33,914 bases of DNA from Lentisphaerota bacterium (GCA_015061565.1 SUWI01000025.1:1-33914); one strand, 5' to 3'; numbered from the stretch's first letter, positions 18,036 to 27,363 are shown. The notes: generated by a model not told the origin, from the letters alone. Program-made: numbers and translations.

Positions 18036-21000
18036 GAGGGTATTCTTCTTCCGCCGGCTGCCCAGGAGGATCGCCATGGCCGCCAGGATCACGATCCCGA
18101 GAATAAATATCAATGCCGAACGGGTATTGCTCCGGTCAACGGGTTTCTTTTTGACTTCCTGCTCCTTCAGTTTTATTCCGCTCACCTTGTTCTCCGGGGC
18201 AGACCGGACCGCGGAAATTGCCTGATCGTAACTCTTCCGGTTTTCCGGATTCCGGATTTGAGTCCCGATGAAATTCCGAAGCGGGGCATTGTCGCAGACA
18301 AACCCGGAGCAGCCGGCGCCGTGATCCCGGATGAGTTCGGCATGAAGTTCGGCAAGCTGCCGGATCGTTTTCGCGTCCGCTTTCCAGAAGCCCTTGCGGA
18401 TCGTTTCCAGCATCACGGCGGTGATCTCCTCCAATGCATAAGGATTCTTTTTGTTGAAGAACTCCCGCATTCCCAGCTGATGTTTGTCGTCCACCAGGAC
18501 CTGCTTGTAATCCTCCCAGAGATGATCTTTGAGCATGTCGGGGCGAAGCGCTTCCCACGCGAAGGAATTGCGCACCGTTTTGGCGAAATTGTTGGCGGAA
18601 GTCTGCCCTTCCTTCATCATTTCCTTCAGGAATTTCGGATTCAGGATGGTGGAACGGGCTTCAACCATGGCGGCTTCGCTCAGATCCTGGATCTTGGCCC
18701 GTCCGGAATAACGCAGATCGTTGAAATAGGCATCCGCCTCCTTCCCGTTTACGGTTTTCACCGCAATGCTCAGTCCGCCCATGAACTGATAAATGTCGTC
18801 GATGGAAAGCGGACCGGACGTGCTGGAGGAACGGGACTGGACAATGGCATCGGTATTGGCCAGGGCGGCGCGGAAAGCTGCGGGCGAATGCTCGTTCCAG
18901 TATTTTTCCGTGTAAATCGTTCCCATGTTTTTGAAATAGCGTTCGGCAATCTCCGAACGGTCGTTCCAGCGTCCGGAATCCTCGACCTGAGCCCGGACGC
19001 CCGTTCCGAACCCGTTGTTGATGCTGCCGAAGATCCGGACATCGGCAAATTCCCTGGCCTGCTGCGGGGAAAGCCCTTCGCGGATCATGCGTTTCTGCGC
19101 ATCCAGGGAATTCGCTTTCACATAATTGGGGGAGTTTTCCGTCTCCGCCGCAGCGGAGGCCATCCGGACGGCACGGTCGATCAGGATCATCCGTCCGGCG
19201 GCAATGCCGCGGAACACACCGGAGGTCTGGACCGCCACATCGATGCGGGGACGGCCCAGTTTTTCCGCGGGGATCAGCCGTACGGCTTTGACCCGGCCGC
19301 GGCTGTCCCAGACCGGTTCCACACCAAGCAGGAAAAAGATTTCCGCCAAGGTGGTTCCCTGCGTCCGGACAAATTCGCCGCCCCAGAGGGAAAATGCCAC
19401 TTTGCGCGGATATTTTCCGGTGGCCTGCCGTTTGGCTTCGATCAGAGCCTCGCCCAACCGCTTGCCGACGGCGAAAGATTCCCGGGTCGGAGTGCGTTCG
19501 GGATCGATGCCGTACATGTTCCGGCCCGTCGGCACCGTATCGGGATTCAGGATCGGACTGCCCCCCATTCCGGGCGGGATATAGCCGCCCCGGAACGCAT
19601 TGACGATGGAATCCAGTTCCGCCGGTGTGGAGGCCCGTAGTGCATCCCGTGCGGCAAAGGCGCCGGGGGCCTGTGAACGGGCCGGATCGCCTTTGGCCAA
19701 CGCATCGGCGATCTGCTTCCGGACCGGGTCCAGATAGTTTCTGCTGAAGAAATGAAGATCGTCCCGCTGGGCTTCGGTCACTTTTCCCGCGGCCAGATCG
19801 GAATCGAAACGCCGGACCGCCATATCATCGACCGTCATCAGCAGTGCGGTTTCGTCCGTGGATCCTTTCGAATACGGACGGCCGAGAACATAGAGTCCGC
19901 GGGCGACTTTCTGCTCGGAGATTTCGTGCAAATGATTATGGATCCGCTCCCTTCCGGCTTCGGTCAGGGGCAGTTTCAGTTTAAGGTCCTCAATGAGATT
20001 GAGTTTCTTTGCCAGTATTTCCACGCTGCGGCGGTATTCCGCGCCGAGTTCGGGGTTGTCCGCCGTTTCCAACGAGTGGAGACATTCGTCCAGCCTCGCC
20101 AGATCGCCGGAAAGTCCCGCGCTCATGAACGGTGCGGTCAGATGGTCGATCATGGTGGCATAACTGCGCCGTTTGGCGGCAAACGCCTCCCCGATGTTGT
20201 TGACCACATACAGATAAAAATGCGGCACGGGACCGACCAGCGCTTCCGGCCAGTCGTCCTCCAGCAGACCGACCATCCTCGTCGGCGTGAATTCCAGACT
20301 GCCGTGGGTGCCGAAGTGCATCATGGCATCGGCCCGGAACACATACCGCGTCCACAGATACGCGGCCGCATAGGGATACGGCGGCGCCTTTTTGGTGCCG
20401 TGCACGATTTTGGACGCATCATCACCCACCCCGGAAAGCGGCTGGGGCAAAAGGACGACCTTGCCGAGTTTCAGCCGGCCTACGACCAGTCCCGGCTTGC
20501 CGTCCCGGACCGCTGCCATATATTTGCCGGGAACCGGGCCATATTGTTTGTCCTGATCCCGGATCAGACTTTCCGGGAAAGCGGCCTTCCGGTATTTCTG
20601 AAAATCTTCCGCCGACAGAAATTCCGTTTCCTTCCGGGCGGCGAATTTGCTGATCTCCCCTTCCGCGTATGATCCGAAATTGGCCGCTTCCCGCTGAATG
20701 GATTCGATCAGTTTCACCGGATCATCCGGCAACTCGCCGGTGTCGTAGCCTTCCGCTTTCAGTCTGCGGAGCAGGTTCAGCAGCGAATCGGCCACTTCCA
20801 TGCCGCTGGCATGCAGTGCATTCCGGCCGGGTTCCTTGTAAAAGAAGATCGCTATGCGTTTGTCAAAATTCTTTTTCCGTTTCAGTTTCAGATGATTGAC
20901 CGCCAGCTGCGCGAATTTTTCCATGCGGTCCGGAAGGGTATACAGATCCTCGATCCCCCGTTTATCCCGCTGAAGCGCGGTCAGCACCCACGGGGTGGTT

Positions 21001-21083
21001 CCGCCATCCACTTCCGGAATGACCACGCTCTGGGTAAGCATTCCGCCGATCATTCCCCGCTGGTCCGCAGTGTAAACATCCAT
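18033..21083 (-). CDS. CobN-like metal chelatase, C-terminal major part, with C-terminal TM
   Basis: MMHFGTHGSLEFTPTRMVGLLEDDWPEALVG...NNIGEAFAAKRRSYATMIDHLTAPFMSAGL is CobN-like; C-terminal ALIFILGIVILAAMAILLGSRRKK. Confidence 0.88.
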   Translation of the reverse strand: MDVYTADQRGMIGGMLTQSVVIPEVDGGTTPWVLTALQRDKRGIEDLYTLPDRMEKFAQLAVNHLKLKRKKNFDKRIAIFFYKEPGRNALHASGMEVADSLLNLLRRLKAEGYDTGELPDDPVKLIESIQREAANFGSYAEGEISKFAARKETEFLSAEDFQKYRKAAFPESLIRDQDKQYGPVPGKYMAAVRDGKPGLVVGRLKLGKVVLLPQPLSGVGDDASKIVHGTKKAPPYPYAAAYLWTRYVFRADAMMHFGTHGSLEFTPTRMVGLLEDDWPEALVGPVPHFYLYVVNNIGEAFAAKRRSYATMIDHLTAPFMSAGLSGDLARLDECLHSLETADNPELGAEYRRSVEILAKKLNLIEDLKLKLPLTEAGRERIHNHLHEISEQKVARGLYVLGRPYSKGSTDETALLMTVDDMAVRRFDSDLAAGKVTEAQRDDLHFFSRNYLDPVRKQIADALAKGDPARSQAPGAFAARDALRASTPAELDSIVNAFRGGYIPPGMGGSPILNPDTVPTGRNMYGIDPERTPTRESFAVGKRLGEALIEAKRQATGKYPRKVAFSLWGGEFVRTQGTTLAEIFFLLGVEPVWDSRGRVKAVRLIPAEKLGRPRIDVAVQTSGVFRGIAAGRMILIDRAVRMASAAAETENSPNYVKANSLDAQKRMIREGLSPQQAREFADVRIFGSINNGFGTGVRAQVEDSGRWNDRSEIAERYFKNMGTIYTEKYWNEHSPAAFRAALANTDAIVQSRSSSTSGPLSIDDIYQFMGGLSIAVKTVNGKEADAYFNDLRYSGRAKIQDLSEAAMVEARSTILNPKFLKEMMKEGQTSANNFAKTVRNSFAWEALRPDMLKDHLWEDYKQVLVDDKHQLGMREFFNKKNPYALEEITAVMLETIRKGFWKADAKTIRQLAELHAELIRDHGAGCSGFVCDNAPLRNFIGTQIRNPENRKSYDQAISAVRSAPENKVSGIKLKEQEVKKKPVDRSNTRSALIFILGIVILAAMAILLGSRRKKNTL

Positions 21084-21097
21084 GGTCTTGTAAACTT

Positions 21098-21961
21098 TTA
21101 CCGGACAAGCAGCGGGATATTACGGTTTTTCAGGAAATCCAAAGTTTCAGTTCCGTTTTCATCCCCCAGCCGTCCGTGCGGAAAGAAAACAGCCAGATCC
21201 GGTGAGATCTCCTTCAGGAAAGCCAGCCGTCTGGCGCCGCCCGAGATCCCGACCACGTTGAGCCCGTGCGATTCCAGCGACCGGATGATGCCGGTCAGAT
21301 ATCCCGGTTCTCCGCGAGCGGATCCGCCGTCGCCGGGGACGATCAGCGCCACGGTCGGTGCTCCCGCCTTGTAACAGCCGCTTTTCTTGTAATATGCCAG
21401 ATAATCCTGATATTTCTGGAACAGCGCTTCCGGTTTCGTATGGAACAAGGCATCGGCGGGGAGAATCCTGGGCGCTTCCGGTTTGGATGCAAAAAGGCGT
21501 TTCCCGTCGATCTCATACCGCAGATAACTCCAGAGCCGGCGATAGTTTTCCCGGCTGCTGTTGGCAAAGTATCCGGCAATTTTCCGTTTATGCTCCGGAC
21601 TGACCGTGCCGAACTGACTTTCCACCCGGCTGTCCTGATGCACATACAAATGGATCCCGCGTCTTTTCAGTTCTGCAACGGCCGCTTTCTGTTTTTCGCT
21701 GACCGTCATCCCCATTCCCTGAAAAAGTACAATGTCATACTTCCGCAGCGTTTCGCCGATCCGATCATCCCATTCAACCCGGTCGACCCGGACAAACCGG
21801 TCCTGGACGGTGTCGAACATCGGCGCGGTCTTGTATCCGGAGAAGTTCACCAGCGCGATCTTCGTCGGTTTGGCTTTCAGCCAGAGGAAATATCCTTCAG
21901 CCGCCGCCAGCAGAAACAGGATCAGGACGATCCAGACTCTTTTCTTACCGATTTTCTTCAT
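21098..21961 (-). CDS. CobN-like chelatase, N-terminal part, with N-terminal TM
   Basis: Begins MKKIGKKRVWIVLILFLLAAAEGYFLW; ends IPLLVR* where the homologous reading continues in the other frame as PVKVYKTMDVY. Confidence 0.8.
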   Translation of the reverse strand: MKKIGKKRVWIVLILFLLAAAEGYFLWLKAKPTKIALVNFSGYKTAPMFDTVQDRFVRVDRVEWDDRIGETLRKYDIVLFQGMGMTVSEKQKAAVAELKRRGIHLYVHQDSRVESQFGTVSPEHKRKIAGYFANSSRENYRRLWSYLRYEIDGKRLFASKPEAPRILPADALFHTKPEALFQKYQDYLAYYKKSGCYKAGAPTVALIVPGDGGSARGEPGYLTGIIRSLESHGLNVVGISGGARRLAFLKEISPDLAVFFPHGRLGDENGTETLDFLKNRNIPLLVR

Positions 21962-22299
21962 TTATTGCTCCCTTCCGGCACATAGATGATCTCCCCGTTT
22001 TCCAGCCGGTAGGCGATGCCGACCCTTTCGCCTTTTCCGCTCCCGCTGGTTTTTTCGCTTTTGTAACGGGTGATTTTGTTTTCCTTTTTCACGATGATCT
22101 CCATATCCGGTTTCCCGGCATTTTTGACGTAAGTGACATCTTTTGCAGTCAGGAATTCCGTCATCCGGGAATGGATCACAAACGCAACCATCAGCGCCAC
22201 CGCAAACACCATTGCCGCATCGAACAGATTGACCAGATTCGCCATCGGGTCGGCCTCGTCCGGGGTCCGGAAACTCCCGTAACGTCCGCGCCGGCTCAT
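21958..22299 (-). CDS. DUF2149-like (ExbD-like) membrane protein
   Basis: MSRRGRYGSFRTPDEADPMANLVNLFDAAMVFAVALMVAFV; start at 22299 rather than the extended ORF start at 22413. Confidence 0.8.
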   Translation of the reverse strand: MSRRGRYGSFRTPDEADPMANLVNLFDAAMVFAVALMVAFVIHSRMTEFLTAKDVTYVKNAGKPDMEIIVKKENKITRYKSEKTSGSGKGERVGIAYRLENGEIIYVPEGSNK

Positions 22300-22886
22300 G
22301 ATTTTTTCCCTTTCAGCTGACGGTCCAGCACGTAATAAAGATTGGAGATCTCTTCCGAGTACCAGTGTTTTTTGACCGACGACACCAGCAGGGCGATCCC
22401 GGCGGAAACGCATCCGACCACGGTCGTGGCAAACGCGATCTGCATGTTGTATGCCATGTTTGCTATGTTGCCGGAGGCCAGACCCGCCAGTGCCGGACCC
22501 ATCGGGATCAGCGTGCCCATCAGACCCAGCATCGGCGCGGTCTTCGCCAGAAAACGCGAACGGTCCAGACTGCGTTCATATTCCTGCTGATATTCCGAAA
22601 TCCGTTTTTCGCATTCGAGTTCATCCCAGTGCAGTTCGATCAATTCCGCCACCTGTTCGGCAAAGATCCCCTGATCCTTCAGCTCATCGGCGCGGAGTTC
22701 TTCCCCCGCACGAATTTTCCCGAGCAGAACATTGCGCCGGCGCCTCTCCTGCAGCAGAGTCAGATACGTTGTGCAGAATCCCCCCAGCGAAATCAATGCG
22801 GCGGTCAGCGCCGCCAGCAGCAGCACGATCACCGGCAGCAGCAGACTGTTCGAGATCCAGTTCAGAATTTGAGTCACCATGAACAT
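22296..22886 (-). CDS. MotA/TolQ/ExbB proton channel family protein
   Basis: KTAPMLGLMGTLIPMGPALAGLASGNIANMAYNMQIAFATTVVGCVSAGIALLVS is characteristic. Confidence 0.9.
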   Translation of the reverse strand: MFMVTQILNWISNSLLLPVIVLLLAALTAALISLGGFCTTYLTLLQERRRRNVLLGKIRAGEELRADELKDQGIFAEQVAELIELHWDELECEKRISEYQQEYERSLDRSRFLAKTAPMLGLMGTLIPMGPALAGLASGNIANMAYNMQIAFATTVVGCVSAGIALLVSSVKKHWYSEEISNLYYVLDRQLKGKKS

Positions 22887-23599
22887 TTTTTCTTCCTCCG
22901 ATTTTTATATGATTCATGAATTTTCCATCCGATCCCGCCCAGGATCACCGGCAAAGCCAGAGCCGCCAGCGCCAGCAGACTGTCCGCCGGGAACCCTTCA
23001 TTTTCCCCCGGCATCAGCCGCGCGTTCGCCGCCACCGGCAGGAATATGGCAGGCAGCAGCAGAAAATATTCCGCATGAAGCACCAGCAGGATCCGTTCCT
23101 CAAGGTTCGCGCGCAGCAGGCGGAACAATTCCGGGATCAGGACCGAGAGCAGCGGGACCCCGACGGCGAGCAGCCAGGTCAGGGTGCGGAATTGAATGCC
23201 CGGCAGGACATTGAAAAGATACATCTGCAGATACAGCACTCCCGCCGGCAGCAGCAGGGACGGCAGAAACACCAGATATTTCAAATATCTCAAACCTCTG
23301 CGGAATCCCTGTTCCGGCAGATCGCTTCTTCCGGTATCATCCAGCAGGGAAAAACCCGCCGCAAGCGTGAAAAGTTCCTGGATCACCACCAGGGCACACC
23401 AATTTTCCAGGATCTCCGCGTTGAAAAGCGCCGCATTGAGTGCCTGCATGCTGGTCCCTGCGATCCGTTCTTCAAAAAGGAACGGCAATCCTGCCAGACA
23501 AACAGCCTGCAGGATCTCCCATCTCCGCGGCAGCAGAGAGAATTTGCTGAAACTCTGCAGGGCCGCCAGCAGCAGAACGGTTGTGATGAATACGATCAT
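22874..23599 (-). CDS. Multi-TM protein, DUF2162-like
   Basis: Several hydrophobic segments; placement with ExbB, DUF2149 and CobN supports the call. Confidence 0.6.
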   Translation of the reverse strand: MIVFITTVLLLAALQSFSKFSLLPRRWEILQAVCLAGLPFLFEERIAGTSMQALNAALFNAEILENWCALVVIQELFTLAAGFSLLDDTGRSDLPEQGFRRGLRYLKYLVFLPSLLLPAGVLYLQMYLFNVLPGIQFRTLTWLLAVGVPLLSVLIPELFRLLRANLEERILLVLHAEYFLLLPAIFLPVAANARLMPGENEGFPADSLLALAALALPVILGGIGWKIHESYKNRRKKKCSW

Positions 23600-23681
23600 T
23601 CTTCCTTCACCCGGTCCATTTACGGAATCAGAGGGGGCTTTCCCGAAAAATATGCACCGATCCCGAAATCATTCTCCATCC

Positions 23682-24104
23682 CTATTTTGCATACACATAC
23701 AACCCGCGGAACAGAAAACGATTTCCGCTTTCCTGAACCACCAGATGGATGCGTTTTCCGGATTTCCCTTGGAAATAAACATTTTTGACAGCTCGGTCCA
23801 GTTTGTTTTCAGAACATTGCAGCAGCGGACAGTCTGAAAGCTTCAGTTCTCCGAGAAGCTTGTAATTTTCCTCCAGATCTTCGGAAAGCAGAGTTTTGCA
23901 CATTTTGGCAAACTCACGGTCTTTCTTCTGTCTGGCAAACTCGTTCAGCTGCAAGGCAAAAGCTTTCAGCTTGCCGGATTGTTCCTTTGAAACATCTATG
24001 GTTTGAGCGACATCCGGTATTTTTTCGCGACTGCACCAGGCATACACTCCGACCGCAACAGCAAACAGAATCAGCAAGACGATCATCTTTGCTTTTGATT
24101 TCAT
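23682..24104 (-). CDS. Small TM-anchored protein downstream of a pseudopilin
   Basis: N-terminal MKSKAKMIVLLILFAVAVGVYAW; same position and layout as 12466 and 14535. Confidence 0.7.
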   Translation of the reverse strand: MKSKAKMIVLLILFAVAVGVYAWCSREKIPDVAQTIDVSKEQSGKLKAFALQLNEFARQKKDREFAKMCKTLLSEDLEENYKLLGELKLSDCPLLQCSENKLDRAVKNVYFQGKSGKRIHLVVQESGNRFLFRGLYVYAK

Positions 24105-24165
24105 TGTAACCTCTTTTCTCTTTCAGACGGCAGAAATTGCCGTCTGTTTTTTGATTATTACTGCG

Positions 24166-24996
24166 TCAGTTTTGTCCCGGATAATTTTCCCGGTCGCGCC
24201 GTCCGTCAGTCCGGTAAAAATCCTCGGTCGAAGTCCCGTAATAGCCGATCAGGTAGGCTTTCCCCGCCTCGTTGTCCGCTATTTCCGCGCGTCTGGCGCT
24301 CTCAGATGACACATGCCCGTCAACAAACGCGATCGAGGCGAATGATTTGTGCCGTCCGAAATGAATGGAGCCGCCGGAAGTGCCGAATTTACTTGAGTAA
24401 AGCAGCCACGGGGATGTCAGCGTCGGATAATCCATCACGGGTCCTCCTGTGCCATGACCGGTTTCGGTTTTGGCGGAATCGGCCAGCATAACGACATTTG
24501 CAGTATCCTTCACCGCCGAACAGCGGATCGCAACACCTGGCTTCGTGGAAGTTCCATAGGATCCCAGCCAGTGTTCATTGTACCCGTATCCGCATCCCGC
24601 ATTCACCTTGGTAAAATCGCCAAGATTCATGTTTTTAATGGCTTCGGGACACATGAACACCTTTGCGCTCCGGTTGACATAGGTCAATAACGGAGCCCGA
24701 TCGTCTGTGAAGTCATAGGTTCCGGCAGCATAGTCCTTCACGGCAAACCAGTAGATTCTGGTATTGTCATCGCCCGGCCATTTGAATCCACCCATCATAC
24801 CCTGCGTGTAATAATCATTATTGTTGGATGCGTATAGAGTTTCGGCAGTATGCAATTGTTTGAGCTGACTGATGCAGGTCGATTTGCGCGCACTCGCTTT
24901 CGCATTGTTCAAAGCCGGCAGGAGCATTCCCGCCAGGATGGCGATGATCGCAATAACGACCAGGAGTTCTATCAAAGTAAAATTTTTGCAGTGCAT
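24166..24996 (-). CDS. H-X9-DG pseudopilin-like protein
   Basis: [50 protein letters not shown]. Start 24996 preferred over 25101. Confidence 0.88.
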   Translation of the reverse strand: MHCKNFTLIELLVVIAIIAILAGMLLPALNNAKASARKSTCISQLKQLHTAETLYASNNNDYYTQGMMGGFKWPGDDNTRIYWFAVKDYAAGTYDFTDDRAPLLTYVNRSAKVFMCPEAIKNMNLGDFTKVNAGCGYGYNEHWLGSYGTSTKPGVAIRCSAVKDTANVVMLADSAKTETGHGTGGPVMDYPTLTSPWLLYSSKFGTSGGSIHFGRHKSFASIAFVDGHVSSESARRAEIADNEAGKAYLIGYYGTSTEDFYRTDGRRDRENYPGQN

Positions 24997-25119
24997 AATA
25001 TACCCTTTCTGTTGGCTGCTTTGAGCGTCGTTTCCGATGACCTGAAAATACGGGTTTATGCTCCCCTGCGAGCAGAAAAATAAAAAAACCTTCCGGCGCA
25101 CCCGGATAGAGAAAAATGA

Positions 25120-25341
25120 TTATTTGTCTGCGCCCTCTCCTCCTTTTTTCTCTTCCATATCGACAACAAAACGATGACTGCGGCTGCATTGGATCGTGAC
25201 TTCTTTCTGGCCGCGCTTCAGGATCTTGGTGTTCACTTCCAGATGTCCCGAACCGTTATGGCTCAAAAGATTTTCAAAAGACGCCAGCAATCTTTCCCTG
25301 GCCTTCTCTTTGTCATCTTCATGCTGCAATGTCGTATTCAT
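25120..25341 (-). CDS. Conserved 70-aa-type protein, copy 2
   Basis: MNTTLQHEDDKEKARERLLASFENLLSHNGSGHLEVNTKILKRGQKEVTIQCSRSHRFVVDMEEKKGGEGADK. The upstream ATG at 25374 is absent from copy 1, so MNTTLQ is the likely start. Confidence 0.85.
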   Translation of the reverse strand: MNTTLQHEDDKEKARERLLASFENLLSHNGSGHLEVNTKILKRGQKEVTIQCSRSHRFVVDMEEKKGGEGADK

Positions 25342-25436
25342 TTTTTCATTCGTTTTTTTAGAAATTAGTTTCATCTAATTTAAAATTCTCAAAAAAAGAA
25401 AACCCGTTTCCGAACTCGCGGATTTCCTTGTCCGGT

Positions 25437-25465
25437 AATGTATATCACGTAAAATGAAATGTCAA
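25437..25465 (-). promoter_or_regulatory. Sigma70-like promoter TTGACA-N17-TACATT (copy 2)
   Basis: Minus strand TTGACA (25465-25460), 17-nt spacer, TACATT (25442-25437). Confidence 0.7.
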
Positions 25466-25617
25466 GTTAGTTTCAGCAAATTTTTTGAAAATTTTTTTCG
25501 ACGAGTATGGCGTCAGACCGTTTCCCCTCGTAACATCGGGTCGCGCATGTGGGCGCGCGATCTCCGTATTCTCTGTCTTCTCCGTATCAGTTCGCGGAAA
25601 TCCGTTCCCGCAACTTA

Positions 25618-27039
25618 TTATTTGGCGGCGGTGGATTTGATCAGGATCTCTTTTTGCCAGCGTTTGCCGGCGGCATCGAGATAGAGCAGATAGAAACAGC
25701 CCTTTTCATCCAGCACGGCGGTCACCTTGATCTTCGGGAAAGCGAAAACCGCTTTCGGATCGCCGGTCGTGCGCGGACGTCCTTCTTCCGGATCGACCCC
25801 GGACTGTTCTTTCAGTGTGGAGAGTGCGATCCGTGAGATGCGGCCCTTGCGGCTCATGACCGCACCGAAGAAATGCGCCGGATCGTCCGGCTGGGGCACC
25901 AGCAGGCCGAAGGAATTTTCGCCGAATTCCTGATGCCAGCTGCTGCGGAAGGCGATCGCGCGGCGCTGCAGACGGCTTTCCGGCGCGGCGATCACCGTGT
26001 CGCCGGCGATCAGCAGATCGGCCGTGACGAATCCGTCCGGCAGCGGCGTGCTTTCGATGAGCCGGCAATCCGATTTCCGGTAGAGTTCCACCGCCTGGTC
26101 GCCCGCCGCTGCATACTGCGAGCCGTCATGCGAAAAGGCGATCACCGGCGAATGATTGGATGTCACCCATTCAAAACCTGTTTGACTGCCGTCCTTGATC
26201 AGGGATGAAAAAACTTTGACCCGGTTGCTTTTTTCGGATTCGCGCGCAAAGACGGCAAAGATCCAGCCGGCCGGATCGATATAAACTCTCCGGATGCCCG
26301 GCAGCGGCAGGACCTGTTTCTCCCGGCCGTTGCGCGGATCCAGCAGAATGATCTCGTCGGCACTCTTGAACGCTTCCTGCCTGCGGGCCGCCAGCACCAG
26401 CGTATGATCGGGCGCGGCCGCGATGAAACGGACGTCTTTTTTCCACAGATGATGGACCGCCGTGATGGTCCAGGAACAGGTATCCAGGAAGACCAGCCGG
26501 GTGCCGAACGGACCCTGCGGTTCGCCCAGCGTCTCGGCGATGACGATCATGGTGCGGTCGGGGCTGATCGCAACAGCGGGGAGCCGGACGCCCGAGGCTA
26601 TTTCGCTGTGCCATTGCGGCGACCAGCGGATGATTTTGCCGCTGTTGAGCGGTTCCAGCAGTGCCGCAAACGAGCCTGCCGGCCGTTTGGTGCGGAACGA
26701 GTCGCGCCGGAGCTGTTCCTTTTTGGAAATTTTCTCCTGCTGCACAGCGGCGCCCGGATCGTCTTTTTTCAGGATGCTGACATTTTCCTGAGCGTCACGG
26801 ACTTCGGTTTTTTTCTTTGCCTGTTCGGTATTGGAATAACGGACCTTGAACGAGCCTTCCTCGGAATCGGCGAAGGTTTTGACGGCCGTTTTTTTCTTTT
26901 CGGGGGCAGGGGCGGCGGCTTTTTTCTTTTCCGGTTCCGGATTTTTCTTCGGTTCCGGCTCATTGTCGCCGCACCCCGTGAGGCTAAGGAGAGCCGCCAG
27001 ACCAATTCCTGTTATCAGCCGATTGCAGAATCTTTTCAT
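25618..27039 (-). CDS. Lipoprotein with Lys/Glu/Pro-rich linker and propeller-like C-terminal region
   Basis: Lipobox LSLTGCGD; EPEPKKNPEPEKKKAAAPAPEKKK linker; repeated VIAFSHDGSQ-like strands. Confidence 0.75.
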   Translation of the reverse strand: MKRFCNRLITGIGLAALLSLTGCGDNEPEPKKNPEPEKKKAAAPAPEKKKTAVKTFADSEEGSFKVRYSNTEQAKKKTEVRDAQENVSILKKDDPGAAVQQEKISKKEQLRRDSFRTKRPAGSFAALLEPLNSGKIIRWSPQWHSEIASGVRLPAVAISPDRTMIVIAETLGEPQGPFGTRLVFLDTCSWTITAVHHLWKKDVRFIAAAPDHTLVLAARRQEAFKSADEIILLDPRNGREKQVLPLPGIRRVYIDPAGWIFAVFARESEKSNRVKVFSSLIKDGSQTGFEWVTSNHSPVIAFSHDGSQYAAAGDQAVELYRKSDCRLIESTPLPDGFVTADLLIAGDTVIAAPESRLQRRAIAFRSSWHQEFGENSFGLLVPQPDDPAHFFGAVMSRKGRISRIALSTLKEQSGVDPEEGRPRTTGDPKAVFAFPKIKVTAVLDEKGCFYLLYLDAAGKRWQKEILIKSTAAK

Positions 27040-27087
27040 GATGCGGACCCTCCGGAGCAGCGCCGCGGCAGACCGCGGCAGAGATGT

Positions 27088-27363
27088 TTATTTCTGATCA
27101 AGCCAGGCGGTGATGACCTTGACGGAATCGGCGCCGGTTTCCATGCCTTCGAAGGCTTCCCCGATGAGCCGATTCAGCTCGCCTTCCGCCAGCTTGTGTC
27201 CCATGAATTCGCCCACGACCTTTTCCAGTTCCTCTTTGCTGAAACTGTATTCGGCGACCAGCGTTTCGATCTCCGCCGCCGAGGCGACTTTCGCCAGCTT
27301 GCCGCGGAATTCCTCATCGCTCATCAGACGCACTACAAAGGCCCTTGCACTTTCTACTGACAT
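27088..27363 (-). CDS. Nif11-like domain small protein
   Basis: MSVESARAFVVRLMSDEEFRGKLAKVASAAEIETLVAEYSFSKEELEKVVGEFM matches the Nif11/TIGR03798-type pattern; AAGGA 9-10 nt before the Met at 27363. Confidence 0.75.
   Translation of the reverse strand: MSVESARAFVVRLMSDEEFRGKLAKVASAAEIETLVAEYSFSKEELEKVVGEFMGHKLAEGELNRLIGEAFEGMETGADSVKVITAWLDQK

Larger units (their letters stand above)
24995..26343. repeat. Direct repeat copy 2, about 1.35 kb (partner 16688-18035)
   Basis: See copy 1. Confidence 0.85.

Noticed and set aside
22300-22413. N-terminal extension of the DUF2149-like ORF
   Set aside because: Overlaps ExbB in another frame; MSRRGRYGSF at 22299 fits the family.
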